DNA from: Agaribacterium sp. ZY112
GTDB taxonomy: Bacteria; Pseudomonadota; Gammaproteobacteria; Pseudomonadales; Cellvibrionaceae
Assembly (NCBI RefSeq): GCF_041346925.1
Contig: NZ_CP166840.1
Coordinates: forward strand, 1,116,001-1,180,000
Length of the DNA: 64,000 bases
Direction: 5' to 3'
Positions 41,890 through 49,679 of this stretch are shown piece after piece; position 1 is the first letter of the stretch, and every line of letters begins with the position of its first letter. Below the pieces are notes generated by a model that ran no database searches, was not told where the DNA came from, and saw only the letters and a list, made by a program, of their open reading frames with translations. The translations under genes and the position numbers were made by a program.

Positions 41890-41925
41890 TGTGCAATCCG
41901 CTTTAAATAGGGGGTGAAGTAGCTA

Positions 41926-42624
41926 CTAGCTACGTGCTCCAAATAGAGCGCTGCCAATTCTAACAATTGTGGCGCCTTCGGCAATCGCTGCGTCCATATC
42001 GGCACTCATACCCATAGATAGAGTGTCCATAGTTAGCTTGTGGTCACGGTTAATTTTCTGCATAAGCTCGCGAGCTTGAGCAAAAACCTGTCGCTGCTCA
42101 TCGTAGTTGTTTCGAGCCCTAGGAATGATCATTAGGCCTCGCAACTGGAGATGAGGCAGTTGATTGATGCTGAGGCAGAGCTCGGCCACTTCGTTTTTAC
42201 TGGCTCCGGCCTTACTTGCTTCGCCATCAATATTTACTTGCAGGCAGACTTGTAGCTTGCCCAGTGCCTCGCTGCGTTGCTCGCTTAGGCGTTGGGCGAT
42301 TTTTAAGCGATCGACGCTATGCACCCAGGCAAAGTTCTCCGCAATCGCACGTGTTTTATTCGACTGTATAGGGCCGATAAAATGCCACTTGGGCTTATTC
42401 ACTACCGTTGAACTCTGAGCGAGCTCGATATGGGAGAGGCTTTCTTGTAAGTAATTCTCGCCAAAGTCTTCTAAGCCCGCTTCAATGGCCGCAATAATTT
42501 TATCGTCACTTTGTTTTTTACTAACGCCAAGTAAGGTGATGTCTTTGGCGTTTCTTCCAGCCCTTGCCGCGCTTGCTTGAATCTGTTTTTTGAGTTGCGA
42601 TAGTGAGTCGTTTATTCTGTGCAT
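41926..42624 (-). CDS. PLP homeostasis protein (YggS/PLPBP family)
   Basis: A 232-residue single-domain PLP-binding barrel. The PLP lysine lies in ITLLGVSKKQSDDKI. FGENYLQES, WHFIGPIQSNK, VHSVDRLKIAQRL and the closing LSMGMSADMDAAIAEGATIV are all family hallmarks, the last binding the phosphate. These proteins buffer pyridoxal phosphate and affect amino-acid pools. First gene of the leftward proC-yggT-metXW block, divergent from pilT across 167 bases. Confidence 0.95.
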   Translation of the reverse strand: MHRINDSLSQLKKQIQASAARAGRNAKDITLLGVSKKQSDDKIIAAIEAGLEDFGENYLQESLSHIELAQSSTVVNKPKWHFIGPIQSNKTRAIAENFAWVHSVDRLKIAQRLSEQRSEALGKLQVCLQVNIDGEASKAGASKNEVAELCLSINQLPHLQLRGLMIIPRARNNYDEQRQVFAQARELMQKINRDHKLTMDTLSMGMSADMDAAIAEGATIVRIGSALFGARS

Positions 42625-42758
42625 ATACTGATAAGGTTGTGTGTGCTTAAGTGTTGAATTGCGTGTAGAAAAAGCGTTGTTTGCTGCCAGTTGAGCACAT
42701 CGCGGTCAATCATAAGTTTTTAAAGGGGTGTAGTTTAGCGCGAACTGCGCCCTAAGCG

Positions 42759-42774
42759 GCTCGTTTTTTCGAGC
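42759..42774 (+). other. Hairpin in the pilT leader
   Basis: GCTCG and CGAGC enclose six T residues, ending 17 bases before the pilT start. The stem is short, and the loop rather than the tail carries the T-run, so it is not a normal terminator. It could influence translation of pilT. Confidence 0.3.
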
Positions 42775-42791
42775 AAACATAGAGGCAGGTT

Positions 42792-43826
42792 ATGGATATT
42801 ACGGAGTTGCTGGCTTTTTCCGCCAAGCAGGGGGCATCAGATTTACACCTAAGTGCGGGTTTGCCGCCGATGATCCGTGTGGATGGCGACGTGCGCCGTA
42901 TCAATGTTCCCGCTATGAAACACAAGCAGGTACACGGCCTAATTTATGAAATCATGAACGATAAGCAGCGCAAAGATTATGAAGAGTTTCTTGAAACGGA
43001 CTTTTCATTTGAAGTGCCTGGAGTGGCTCGTTTCCGAGTCAATGCATTTAACCAAAACCGCGGTGCAGGGGCGGTTTTTCGTACTATTCCCTCCAAGGTT
43101 TTAACTATGGAAGAGCTTGGTATGGGTCAAGTTTTTCGCGATATTTCGGCGGTTCCACGGGGGTTGGTCTTAGTAACAGGGCCGACGGGGTCGGGTAAAT
43201 CGACCACGCTTGCGGCAATGATGGATTACATCAATGAAAGTAAGTATGAGCACATACTAACCATTGAGGATCCAATTGAATTTGTGCACGAGAGTAAGAA
43301 GTGCTTGGTCAACCAGCGTGAGGTTCACAAAGATACCCACGGCTTCGCAGAGGCTTTACGTTCTGCCTTACGTGAAGATCCCGACATTATTCTTGTAGGT
43401 GAGATGCGAGACCTTGAAACGATTCGTTTGGCCTTAACCGCTGCAGAAACAGGACACTTAGTATTTGGCACCTTGCATACTACGTCTGCAGCTAAAACCA
43501 TCGACCGTGTTGTTGATGTATTTCCTGCTGCAGAAAAAGCAATGGTGCGTTCTATGCTGTCTGAGTCATTACAGGCTGTGATCTCGCAGACATTAATGAA
43601 GCGCCAAGGTGGCGGCCGTGTAGCTGCGCATGAGATTATGCGTGGTACACCAGCAATTCGTAATTTGATACGTGAAGATAAGGTCGCGCAGATGTATTCT
43701 GCGATCCAAACTGGCGGCTCACTTGGCATGCAAACCATGGATCAATGTTTGTCCGATCTTGTCGAGCGCCGCATCATTACCCGTGATGTGGCACGAGAAA
43801 AAGCGAAAATGCCAGAGAACTTTTAA
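42792..43826 (+). CDS. pilT: Type IV pilus retraction ATPase PilT
   Basis: A 344-residue hexameric secretion-type ATPase that powers pilus retraction (twitching). The N-terminal PAS-like domain starts SAKQGASDLHLSAGLPPMIR. Walker A is VTGPTGSGKSTTLAAM, the Asp box ILTIEDPIEF, Walker B EDPDIILVGEMRDLET and the His box TGHLVFGTLHTTSA. The AIRNLIRED motif needed for retraction is intact. Length as usual. pilU follows after 29 bases. Confidence 0.97.
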   Translation: MDITELLAFSAKQGASDLHLSAGLPPMIRVDGDVRRINVPAMKHKQVHGLIYEIMNDKQRKDYEEFLETDFSFEVPGVARFRVNAFNQNRGAGAVFRTIPSKVLTMEELGMGQVFRDISAVPRGLVLVTGPTGSGKSTTLAAMMDYINESKYEHILTIEDPIEFVHESKKCLVNQREVHKDTHGFAEALRSALREDPDIILVGEMRDLETIRLALTAAETGHLVFGTLHTTSAAKTIDRVVDVFPAAEKAMVRSMLSESLQAVISQTLMKRQGGGRVAAHEIMRGTPAIRNLIREDKVAQMYSAIQTGGSLGMQTMDQCLSDLVERRIITRDVAREKAKMPENF

Positions 43827-43855
43827 GCCACGCGCACAGTACAGGAATAAGCATT

Positions 43856-45004
43856 ATGGAACTCGACAAGCTCTTGTCGCTCATGGTTGAAAAGAAGGCC
43901 TCGGACTTATTTATTACCGCAGGCGTACCGCCTTCAATTAAGGTTCACGGCCGGATTGTTCCTGTGAGTTCGACTCCGGTGTCGCCAGAAAAGGCGCGTG
44001 AAACCGTCTTGAGCGTTATGAACGAGCGTCAGCGCAAAGAGTTTGTTGAGAAAAAAGAGCTCAACTTTGCAGTGTCTGCACGTGGTATTGGTCGTTTTCG
44101 AACCAGTGCGTTTTTCCAGCGTAATTTGGCTGGCATGGTCCTACGTCGTATTGAAACTGAAATTCCTACTGTTGATGGCTTGGGTTTACCTGAGGTCATT
44201 AAAGAGTTGGCGATGACTAAGCGTGGCTTGGTTATGTTTGTTGGAGCAACAGGCACTGGTAAGTCGACTTCTTTGGCGGCGATGATTGGCCATCGCAACC
44301 GTAATTCCAAGGGGCATATTATCTCTATTGAGGACCCGATCGAGTTTATGCATCAGCACAATGGCTGTGTTATTACTCAGCGAGAGGTCGGTATTGATAC
44401 GGAGAGCTTTGAAGTTGCACTTAAAAACACCTTGCGCCAAGCTCCCGATGTGATTTTGATCGGTGAGGTTCGCTCACGTGAAACGATGGATCATGCCATT
44501 GCCTTTGCTGAGACGGGGCACTTATGTCTTTGTACTTTGCATGCCAATAATGCAAACCAAGCTTTGGATAGAATTATTCATTTTTTCCCTGCTGATAGGC
44601 ACGATCAATTATGGATGGATTTAAGCTTGAATCTTAAAGGCATTGTGGCCCAGCAATTGGTTCCAACACCCGATGGTAGTGGCCGTCGTGCGTGTTTGGA
44701 GGTGTTTTTGAATACGCCTTTAGCAGCTGACCTTATTCGCAAGGGTGCCGTGCACGAGCTAAAAGACTTAATGACGCGCTCAACCGATTTGGGTATGCAA
44801 ACCTTTGATCAGGCGCTTTACGAGCTTTATGACTCTGGTGAAATTACCTATGAAGACGCATTAAGCTACGCCGACTCTCCTAATGACCTTCGCTTGCGTA
44901 TTAAGCTGGGTTCAGAAACCGATTCTGAGTATTTGTCTGGTGCTGCGGATGAGTTTGAGGTCGAAGAGGATGAGCGTAATGCCGGAATACGCCGCCGTTT
45001 TTGA
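43856..45004 (+). CDS. pilU: PilT-dependent retraction ATPase PilU
   Basis: A 382-residue PilT paralogue. Walker A VGATGTGKSTSLAAM, ISIEDPIEFMHQ, Walker B APDVILIGEVRSRETM and the His box TGHLCLCTLHANNA are present. In place of the AIRN motif it has LAADLIRKG. PilU supports PilT under high load. The C-terminus carries an acidic extension ending EDERNAGIRRRF. The gene ends eight bases from convergent ruvX, with no visible terminator. Confidence 0.95.
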   Translation: MELDKLLSLMVEKKASDLFITAGVPPSIKVHGRIVPVSSTPVSPEKARETVLSVMNERQRKEFVEKKELNFAVSARGIGRFRTSAFFQRNLAGMVLRRIETEIPTVDGLGLPEVIKELAMTKRGLVMFVGATGTGKSTSLAAMIGHRNRNSKGHIISIEDPIEFMHQHNGCVITQREVGIDTESFEVALKNTLRQAPDVILIGEVRSRETMDHAIAFAETGHLCLCTLHANNANQALDRIIHFFPADRHDQLWMDLSLNLKGIVAQQLVPTPDGSGRRACLEVFLNTPLAADLIRKGAVHELKDLMTRSTDLGMQTFDQALYELYDSGEITYEDALSYADSPNDLRLRIKLGSETDSEYLSGAADEFEVEEDERNAGIRRRF

Positions 45005-45012
45005 TGATCTGG

Positions 45013-45456
45013 CTAAGCTTGGCTTTGAGACCACCAATCTTCGAGTAATATGCATGCGGCTAGTGAATCGATAGGTTTCTGGCCGTAATTACCTTTGTGG
45101 CCTTGTTGCTGGGCCCTTTCTTTTGCTTCGCGGGTGCTGAGGCGCTCATCGACCATATTCACCTCTATCCCAAAGCGGCCGTGCAAGCGGTTGCCAAACT
45201 TGCGAGCGCGCTTGCTCATTTCGCTGTCACTGCCATCCATATTTAAAGGTAGGCCTACAATGGCTCGGTCGGGCTTCCACTCCTCTAGTAGCTTGGCTAG
45301 GGTATCCCAGTTAGGTGTGCCATCTCGAGCTTGAATTTGCTCAAGCTCTGAGGCGCTGCAGCTAAGGGCTTGACCAATGGCTACCCCAATATTCTTTAAA
45401 CCGTAGTCAAAGGCTAATACATAACCACTGTTGGCTTTGTCGAGGGATTTACGCAT
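45013..45456 (-). CDS. ruvX: Putative Holliday junction resolvase / pre-16S rRNA nuclease (YqgF)
   Basis: A 147-residue RNase H-fold protein: LAFDYGLKNIGVAIGQ carries the first catalytic Asp, AIVGLPLNMDGSDSEMSKRA the central motif, and VDERLSTREAKERAQQ plus PIDSLAACILLEDW the rest. Family members process the 5' end of 16S rRNA and may resolve Holliday junctions. It follows the yqgE gene by four bases, the usual pairing. Confidence 0.95.
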   Translation of the reverse strand: MRKSLDKANSGYVLAFDYGLKNIGVAIGQALSCSASELEQIQARDGTPNWDTLAKLLEEWKPDRAIVGLPLNMDGSDSEMSKRARKFGNRLHGRFGIEVNMVDERLSTREAKERAQQQGHKGNYGQKPIDSLAACILLEDWWSQSQA

Positions 45457-45460
45457 AAGC

Positions 45461-46045
45461 TCAGGCGTGGCCAGTTTGTGTTGAAATTAGGTCGAGATTA
45501 ATACCGAGGGCTTTAGCCGCAGCATTCCAGCGCTGATCGGTTTCCGTATCAAAAAGAATACGGCTATCGGCGGGCATGGTTAACCACATGTTGCTGTTAA
45601 GCTCTTCTTCGAGTTGGCCAGGGCTCCAGCCAGCGTAACCTAATGCCAGTTGTGCACCTGGAGGAGCCTGATCTTTAGCCATGGCCTCAACAATATCTTT
45701 GGATGCGGTTAGGCAAATTTCGGGGGTTATTTCTAGGCTGCTTTCCCACTTACCTTGCTTGCGGTGAAGCACAAGCCCTTGTTGCCCGTTTACTGGACCG
45801 CCCGCCAATACTTGCTTATTGCCTATGGCTGGGCTGCAGGGTAGCTGTAGTTGTTCAAACACATCTGTCAGGCTGATGCCCAGTGGCTGATTGATTATTA
45901 GGCCCATGGCACCGTGCTCGTTGTGGTCACAAATATAAGTCACGGTGTGGTTAAACAGGGAGTCTTCTAAGCCAGGCATGGCAATTAAAAACTGATTGCT
46001 CAGATCATTGCTTTGTTCGAGGTTGAGCTCTTTGCTTGGCGGCAT
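45461..46045 (-). CDS. YqgE/AlgH family protein (UPF0301)
   Basis: A 194-residue protein: NQFLIAMPGLEDSLFNHTVT then YICDHNEHGAMGLIINQPLG at the start, VLAGGPVNGQQGLVLH in the middle, and LALGYAGWSPGQLEEELNSN plus WNAAAKALGI at the end are diagnostic. In Pseudomonas the homologue AlgH was linked to alginate regulation; the molecular role is unknown. It lies between tonB3 and ruvX exactly as in pseudomonads. Confidence 0.95.
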   Translation of the reverse strand: MPPSKELNLEQSNDLSNQFLIAMPGLEDSLFNHTVTYICDHNEHGAMGLIINQPLGISLTDVFEQLQLPCSPAIGNKQVLAGGPVNGQQGLVLHRKQGKWESSLEITPEICLTASKDIVEAMAKDQAPPGAQLALGYAGWSPGQLEEELNSNMWLTMPADSRILFDTETDQRWNAAAKALGINLDLISTQTGHA

Positions 46046-46125
46046 GTTTTACTCCTGCTAATGATTCATTATTGGGGGCTGGAGCTTAGAAAGCAATACC
46101 ATTAGTCGTGGCTTGGCCCGGCTTT

Positions 46126-46995
46126 TTAGTCTCGAGTGCTTAAGCCATCTATCTCCCAATTCCAGGTGCGAATAATCTCAAATAAGTCGGTATTTTTCTT
46201 AATTTCGGCAGGAAAAGGATCGAACGGCGAGGCTAGACGAACAACTTTGAGAGCTGCGTCGTCTAGTATCTTATAGCCTGAGCTTTCTGATATTTCGACT
46301 TTGGCGACACTTCCGTCGGCTCGCAGCATGACCGATAGGCGCAGAGAGCCATAGATGTTTTTACGCTTGGCTTCAGCTGGAAAATTCTTTTTACCGTAGG
46401 TTTCGATTTTTTGGCTCCAGCGGTTGTAATAAGCGGCTTCCGCTGAGCTCTTGGTTGAGACAGATGTATGTCGAGTGATGCGGGGTTTACGAGCTTGACT
46501 CTGCAGCTGTTGATCGCGTTTAGCTTGTAGGCTGGCAAGGTCTCGTTCGAGCTTTTCAAGCTGGGTTTGTTGGTGGTCGCCCTCAAGTTCGTGGTTGTTA
46601 TCGGTACTGCTTTCGCTTCGCCTAACTTTGCGCGCTGTTTGGTTGCTGGTGTCGAGTAGTTCTGTCTCGTGTTTGGGCTTGTTCCTAGCTATCGATTGCT
46701 GCAGAGGGTTTACTTTGTTAAGGCGTAAGTCGGCAAGCTCGGCTTCCTCTGTCGTTGTCAGCTCTTTCACGTCGTCTTCTGTGCCGCTAGCTTGCTGATT
46801 GCTTTGTGCGAGAAAGTCGGCTTTCTCTGGCGCCTTTTGGTCGGCGTGGGTAGCTAGAGTGATGTTTAGGGTCGGAGCAAGTTTATCGCTCTTATTAATT
46901 GAAAAGGTCACGCCTAAAATGACAATGACGTGAATGGCCACGGCTAAAAAAATGGTAAAGGTCAGTTTGTCGGCGCTTGACGCTGCTTGGCTCAT
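46126..46995 (-). CDS. TonB-family energy transducer, TonB3-like
   Basis: About 289 residues with one N-terminal membrane helix (TFTIFLAVAIHVIVILGVTF), a long charged, partly coiled-coil middle section (about 130-190, with ELEGDHQQTQLEKLERDLAS) and a C-terminal TonB domain (YGSLRLSVMLRADGSVAKVE, then ISESSGYKILDDAALKVVRL). It is not Pro-rich. The position between yqgE and gshB matches P. aeruginosa TonB3, which is needed for twitching motility. ATG 46995 begins the protein; the TTG at 47016 would overlap gshB. No exbB/exbD is adjacent. Confidence 0.9.
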   Translation of the reverse strand: MSQAASSADKLTFTIFLAVAIHVIVILGVTFSINKSDKLAPTLNITLATHADQKAPEKADFLAQSNQQASGTEDDVKELTTTEEAELADLRLNKVNPLQQSIARNKPKHETELLDTSNQTARKVRRSESSTDNNHELEGDHQQTQLEKLERDLASLQAKRDQQLQSQARKPRITRHTSVSTKSSAEAAYYNRWSQKIETYGKKNFPAEAKRKNIYGSLRLSVMLRADGSVAKVEISESSGYKILDDAALKVVRLASPFDPFPAEIKKNTDLFEIIRTWNWEIDGLSTRD

Positions 46996-46999
46996 AGAT

Positions 47000-47950
47000 C
47001 TAACGCAACTGCTCAATGGTTAATATTAAGCGTTCACCGATATTTGTGTCGTAGGCTTTATCTATCTCTCGAACACAGGTGGGGCTGGTGACGTTAATTT
47101 CGGTTAAGTAGTCGCCGATAATATCAAGGCCAACAAAAATTAACCCTTTTTCAATGAGGGTGGGAGCTACTTGATCGACAATCCACTGGTCTCTTTCGCT
47201 TAAGGCTTGTGGTCGGCCAGAGCCTCCCGCCGCAATATTGCCTCGAGTCTCTCCGTTAGCAGGTATACGGGCAAGGGCATAGGGCACGGCTTTTCCGTTA
47301 ACAACAAGTACACGCTTATCCCCTTGTTTAATTTCTGGTAGATAGCGCTGAGCCATGATGTAACTTGATTCATTGTTTGTTAGAGTTTCCAAGATAACGC
47401 TAACGTTGCTGTCATCTGTTTTGCAGCGGAAGATACCCGTACCGCCCATGCCGTCGAGCGGTTTGAAGATAACGTCGCCATGTTCTTTATGGAAGGCCTT
47501 TAGCTGCTGGGCATCGCGGCTGACTAGGTGGGGTGGACAGCACTGTGGGAATTGGGTCGCAAAAATCTTTTCGTTGCAGTCGCGTAAACTTTGTGGCTTG
47601 TTAACAATTAGACAGCCTTCTTGCTCTGCGCGCTCCAATACATAGGTAGCATAGATATATTCACTGTCGAAAGGGGGGTCTTTGCGCATTAACACGCAGT
47701 CTAATTCACTCAGAGCTAGTTGTTGTTTGTCACCTAGTTTGAACCAATTGGCGCTATCATTAAAAACTTCTAGCTCACTAAGGTTGGCAAAAGCGCGACC
47801 TTGGCTAATACTCAAGTCATTCATCTCCATATAGTAAAGGGAGTGACCGCGCTCTTTGGCCGCCAGAAGTAAAGCTAAAGAGGTGTCTTTTTTGAAAGTG
47901 ATGTTGGCAATGGGATCCATAACAATGCCAATTTTCAAATGTGTATTCAC
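47000..47950 (-). CDS. gshB: Glutathione synthetase
   Basis: A 316-residue ATP-grasp enzyme joining glycine to gamma-glutamylcysteine. Landmarks: GIVMDPIANITFKKDTSLAL at the start, LMRKDPPFDSEYIYATYVLE, NKPQSLRDCNEKIFATQFP, the ATP-grasp loop IFKPLDGMGGTGIF, and EINVTSPTCVREID with metal-binding Glu/Asn. Length as usual. A CRP-like box lies 33 bases upstream. It is divergent from pilG. Confidence 0.97.
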   Translation of the reverse strand: MNTHLKIGIVMDPIANITFKKDTSLALLLAAKERGHSLYYMEMNDLSISQGRAFANLSELEVFNDSANWFKLGDKQQLALSELDCVLMRKDPPFDSEYIYATYVLERAEQEGCLIVNKPQSLRDCNEKIFATQFPQCCPPHLVSRDAQQLKAFHKEHGDVIFKPLDGMGGTGIFRCKTDDSNVSVILETLTNNESSYIMAQRYLPEIKQGDKRVLVVNGKAVPYALARIPANGETRGNIAAGGSGRPQALSERDQWIVDQVAPTLIEKGLIFVGLDIIGDYLTEINVTSPTCVREIDKAYDTNIGERLILTIEQLR

Positions 47951-47982
47951 GTGCGGAGCTCCTGCCGTATATGGCGTAAAAG

Positions 47983-47998
47983 TGTGACTCGGGTCACT
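47983..47998. promoter_or_regulatory. CRP/Vfr-like box between gshB and pilG
   Basis: TGTGACTCGGGTCACT matches nine of ten defined positions of TGTGA-N6-TCACA and is nearly palindromic. Its centre is 40 bases upstream of the gshB start codon and about 245 upstream of pilG. -10-like TATAAG (48032-48037) and TATCTA (48041-48046) on the plus strand lie at distances of about 50 and 60 bases to their predicted starts, so activation of the pil-chp operon is possible but unproven. Confidence 0.5.
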
Positions 47999-48234
47999 TT
48001 AGGCTGACTTATCTGCCAAGATGGCGCTGATTATAAGTTTTATCTAGTTTGATTCGGAAGTCTGAGTTACATTTTTATCTATGCTTGCAATAAATAGCTT
48101 TTTCTATTTTTTTCAAGCGTTTATAGATTAAACTGCAGACATATGTTAAAAGTCTTCTCATCCATTAGTGTGGGAAATTGTCTTGATCAGTAAGTGTTCA
48201 AGCCCCATGAAGTTCATATAGTAAGGTCAGCATT

Positions 48235-48615
48235 ATGGAAGCGAATCTCGAGCACCTCAAAGTGATGGTGATTGATGATAGTAAAACCATTCGCAGAACA
48301 GCTGAAACGCTGTTAAAAAAAGTCGGTTGTACGGTTGTTACAGCTACAGATGGTTTCGATGCTCTAGCGAAAATCGCTGATACTCGTCCGAATATCATTT
48401 TCGTTGACATCATGATGCCGCGTTTAGATGGTTATCAAACCTGTGCGCTCATCAAAAACAACAGTGAATTTAAGTCCACTCCTGTCATTATGCTATCGAG
48501 TAAAGATGGTTTATTTGACAAGGCCAAGGGGCGCATTGTTGGGTCGGATCAGTATCTCACCAAACCCTTTAGTAAAGGTGAATTGATCGGTGCGATTGAG
48601 ACTCATATTCAATAG
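48235..48615 (+). CDS. pilG: Twitching-motility response regulator PilG
   Basis: A 126-residue stand-alone receiver. It has KVMVIDDSKTIRRTAETLLK, phosphoacceptor Asp in NIIFVDIMMPRLDGYQTC, VIMLSSKDG with the Thr/Ser switch position, and the lysine in YLTKPFSKGE. In Pseudomonas PilG promotes pilus extension and cAMP signalling downstream of ChpA. First gene of pilGHIJK-chpABC. pilH follows after 48 bases. Confidence 0.95.
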   Translation: MEANLEHLKVMVIDDSKTIRRTAETLLKKVGCTVVTATDGFDALAKIADTRPNIIFVDIMMPRLDGYQTCALIKNNSEFKSTPVIMLSSKDGLFDKAKGRIVGSDQYLTKPFSKGELIGAIETHIQ

Positions 48616-48663
48616 ATAGTTACACTCAGTTATTTGTTACTAGAATAATTAAGCGAGATTAGC

Positions 48664-49026
48664 ATGGCTAAAATCCTCATAGTTGATGACTCACCCACAG
48701 AAACCTACAAGTTAAGTGGAGTGCTTGAGCGCAATGGTCACAGTGTCATCACTGCTGTAAATGGTGAAGAAGGCGTGGCGACGGCAAAGCAAGAGCTGCC
48801 GGACTTAGTCTTAATGGATATTGTGATGCCTGGCTTGAATGGCTTTCAGGCAACTCGCCAGCTTAGCAAGGCCGCTGAAACTGCAAATATCCCGGTTATC
48901 ATTGTGACCACTAAAGATCAAGAAACTGATCGTGTGTGGGGCATGCGCCAGGGGGCAAAGGCTTATCTCACTAAGCCTATTGATGAAAAAGAATTGATGA
49001 GTACCATCGCCAACTTAGGGGGCTAA
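48664..49026 (+). CDS. pilH: Twitching-motility response regulator PilH
   Basis: A 120-residue stand-alone receiver: ILIVDDSPTETYKLSGVLER, phosphoacceptor Asp in LVLMDIVMPGLNGFQATR, IIVTTKDQETDRVWGMRQGA and YLTKPIDEKEL. PilH is thought to drain phosphate from ChpA or favour retraction. The TETYKL and VWGMRQGA residues distinguish it from PilG. pilI follows five bases later. Confidence 0.95.
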   Translation: MAKILIVDDSPTETYKLSGVLERNGHSVITAVNGEEGVATAKQELPDLVLMDIVMPGLNGFQATRQLSKAAETANIPVIIVTTKDQETDRVWGMRQGAKAYLTKPIDEKELMSTIANLGG

Positions 49027-49031
49027 GCCAC

Positions 49032-49574
49032 ATGGCGCAAGCGCCTTTTTTAGCTCTTGCTGGGCTAGCTCAAAAGTGTCGTGAGTCTGCAAGTGAGCTT
49101 CCTGCCAAAATCGAATCGGCCCCCCGTTGGAGTGGCATCGGTTTTTTGCTTATGGGGGAGCGTTTTATTGCCCCTATGGGGCAAGTCGCGGAAATTTTAG
49201 AGCTTCCAGTGCACACGCGTTTACCCGGCGTTCAGCCTTGGGTACTTGGTTTATCTAATGTCCGTGGTCGTTTATTGCCCCTGCTGGATATGCCTATGTA
49301 CCTCGGTGGACAGTTAAGCCAGCAAAAGCGTAATCATCGTGTGCTTGTATATGATAATGGCGAGCTATTCAGTGGTCTTGTTATTGATCGGTCACTAGGT
49401 ATGCAGCATTTCGACCTAAACCAACACAAGCCGGGTAGCAGTTCTTCACTGCCGAGTAGTGTTCAAGGCTACTTGGACGGTACTTATACCGATGAAGATG
49501 ATCAGGCTTGGAACGTAATAGATTTTAATCGATTGGCAGCGGATTCGCGTTTTGCGAATGCTTCGCTGCTTTAG
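49032..49574 (+). CDS. pilI: CheW-like adaptor PilI
   Basis: A 180-residue CheW-domain protein: FLLMGERFIAPMGQVAEILE, TRLPGVQPWVLGLSNVRGRL, LPLLDMPMYLGG and LVIDRSLGMQHFDL are the family's recognisable strands. It links the PilJ receptor to the ChpA kinase. Slightly longer than a plain CheW because of N- and C-terminal extensions. A run of three small hairpins separates it from pilJ. Confidence 0.94.
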   Translation: MAQAPFLALAGLAQKCRESASELPAKIESAPRWSGIGFLLMGERFIAPMGQVAEILELPVHTRLPGVQPWVLGLSNVRGRLLPLLDMPMYLGGQLSQQKRNHRVLVYDNGELFSGLVIDRSLGMQHFDLNQHKPGSSSSLPSSVQGYLDGTYTDEDDQAWNVIDFNRLAADSRFANASLL

Positions 49575-49577
49575 TTT

Positions 49578-49631
49578 TGCCGTTTACGGCAGGCCTCATT
49601 GAGGTCAATAAATTGGGGGTGCTCTGCACCC
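49578..49631 (+). other. Three tandem hairpins between pilI and pilJ
   Basis: TGCCG-TTTA-CGGCA (49578-49591), GGCCTC-ATT-GAGGTC with one G-U pair (49592-49606) and GGGTGC-TCT-GCACCC (49617-49631) fill most of the 105-base gap. None is followed by a U-tract. They may stabilise or process the operon transcript, allowing different amounts of pilGHI and pilJ products. Confidence 0.5.
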
Positions 49632-49679
49632 GCTGAGTATAAAGCCAAAAATGGCAACTAAAAACGCTTGGGAGCGCTT

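Noticed and set aside
43325..43738. Antisense frame of 137 codons opposite pilT
   Set aside because: Lies wholly in the conserved pilT ATPase core; shadow frame.
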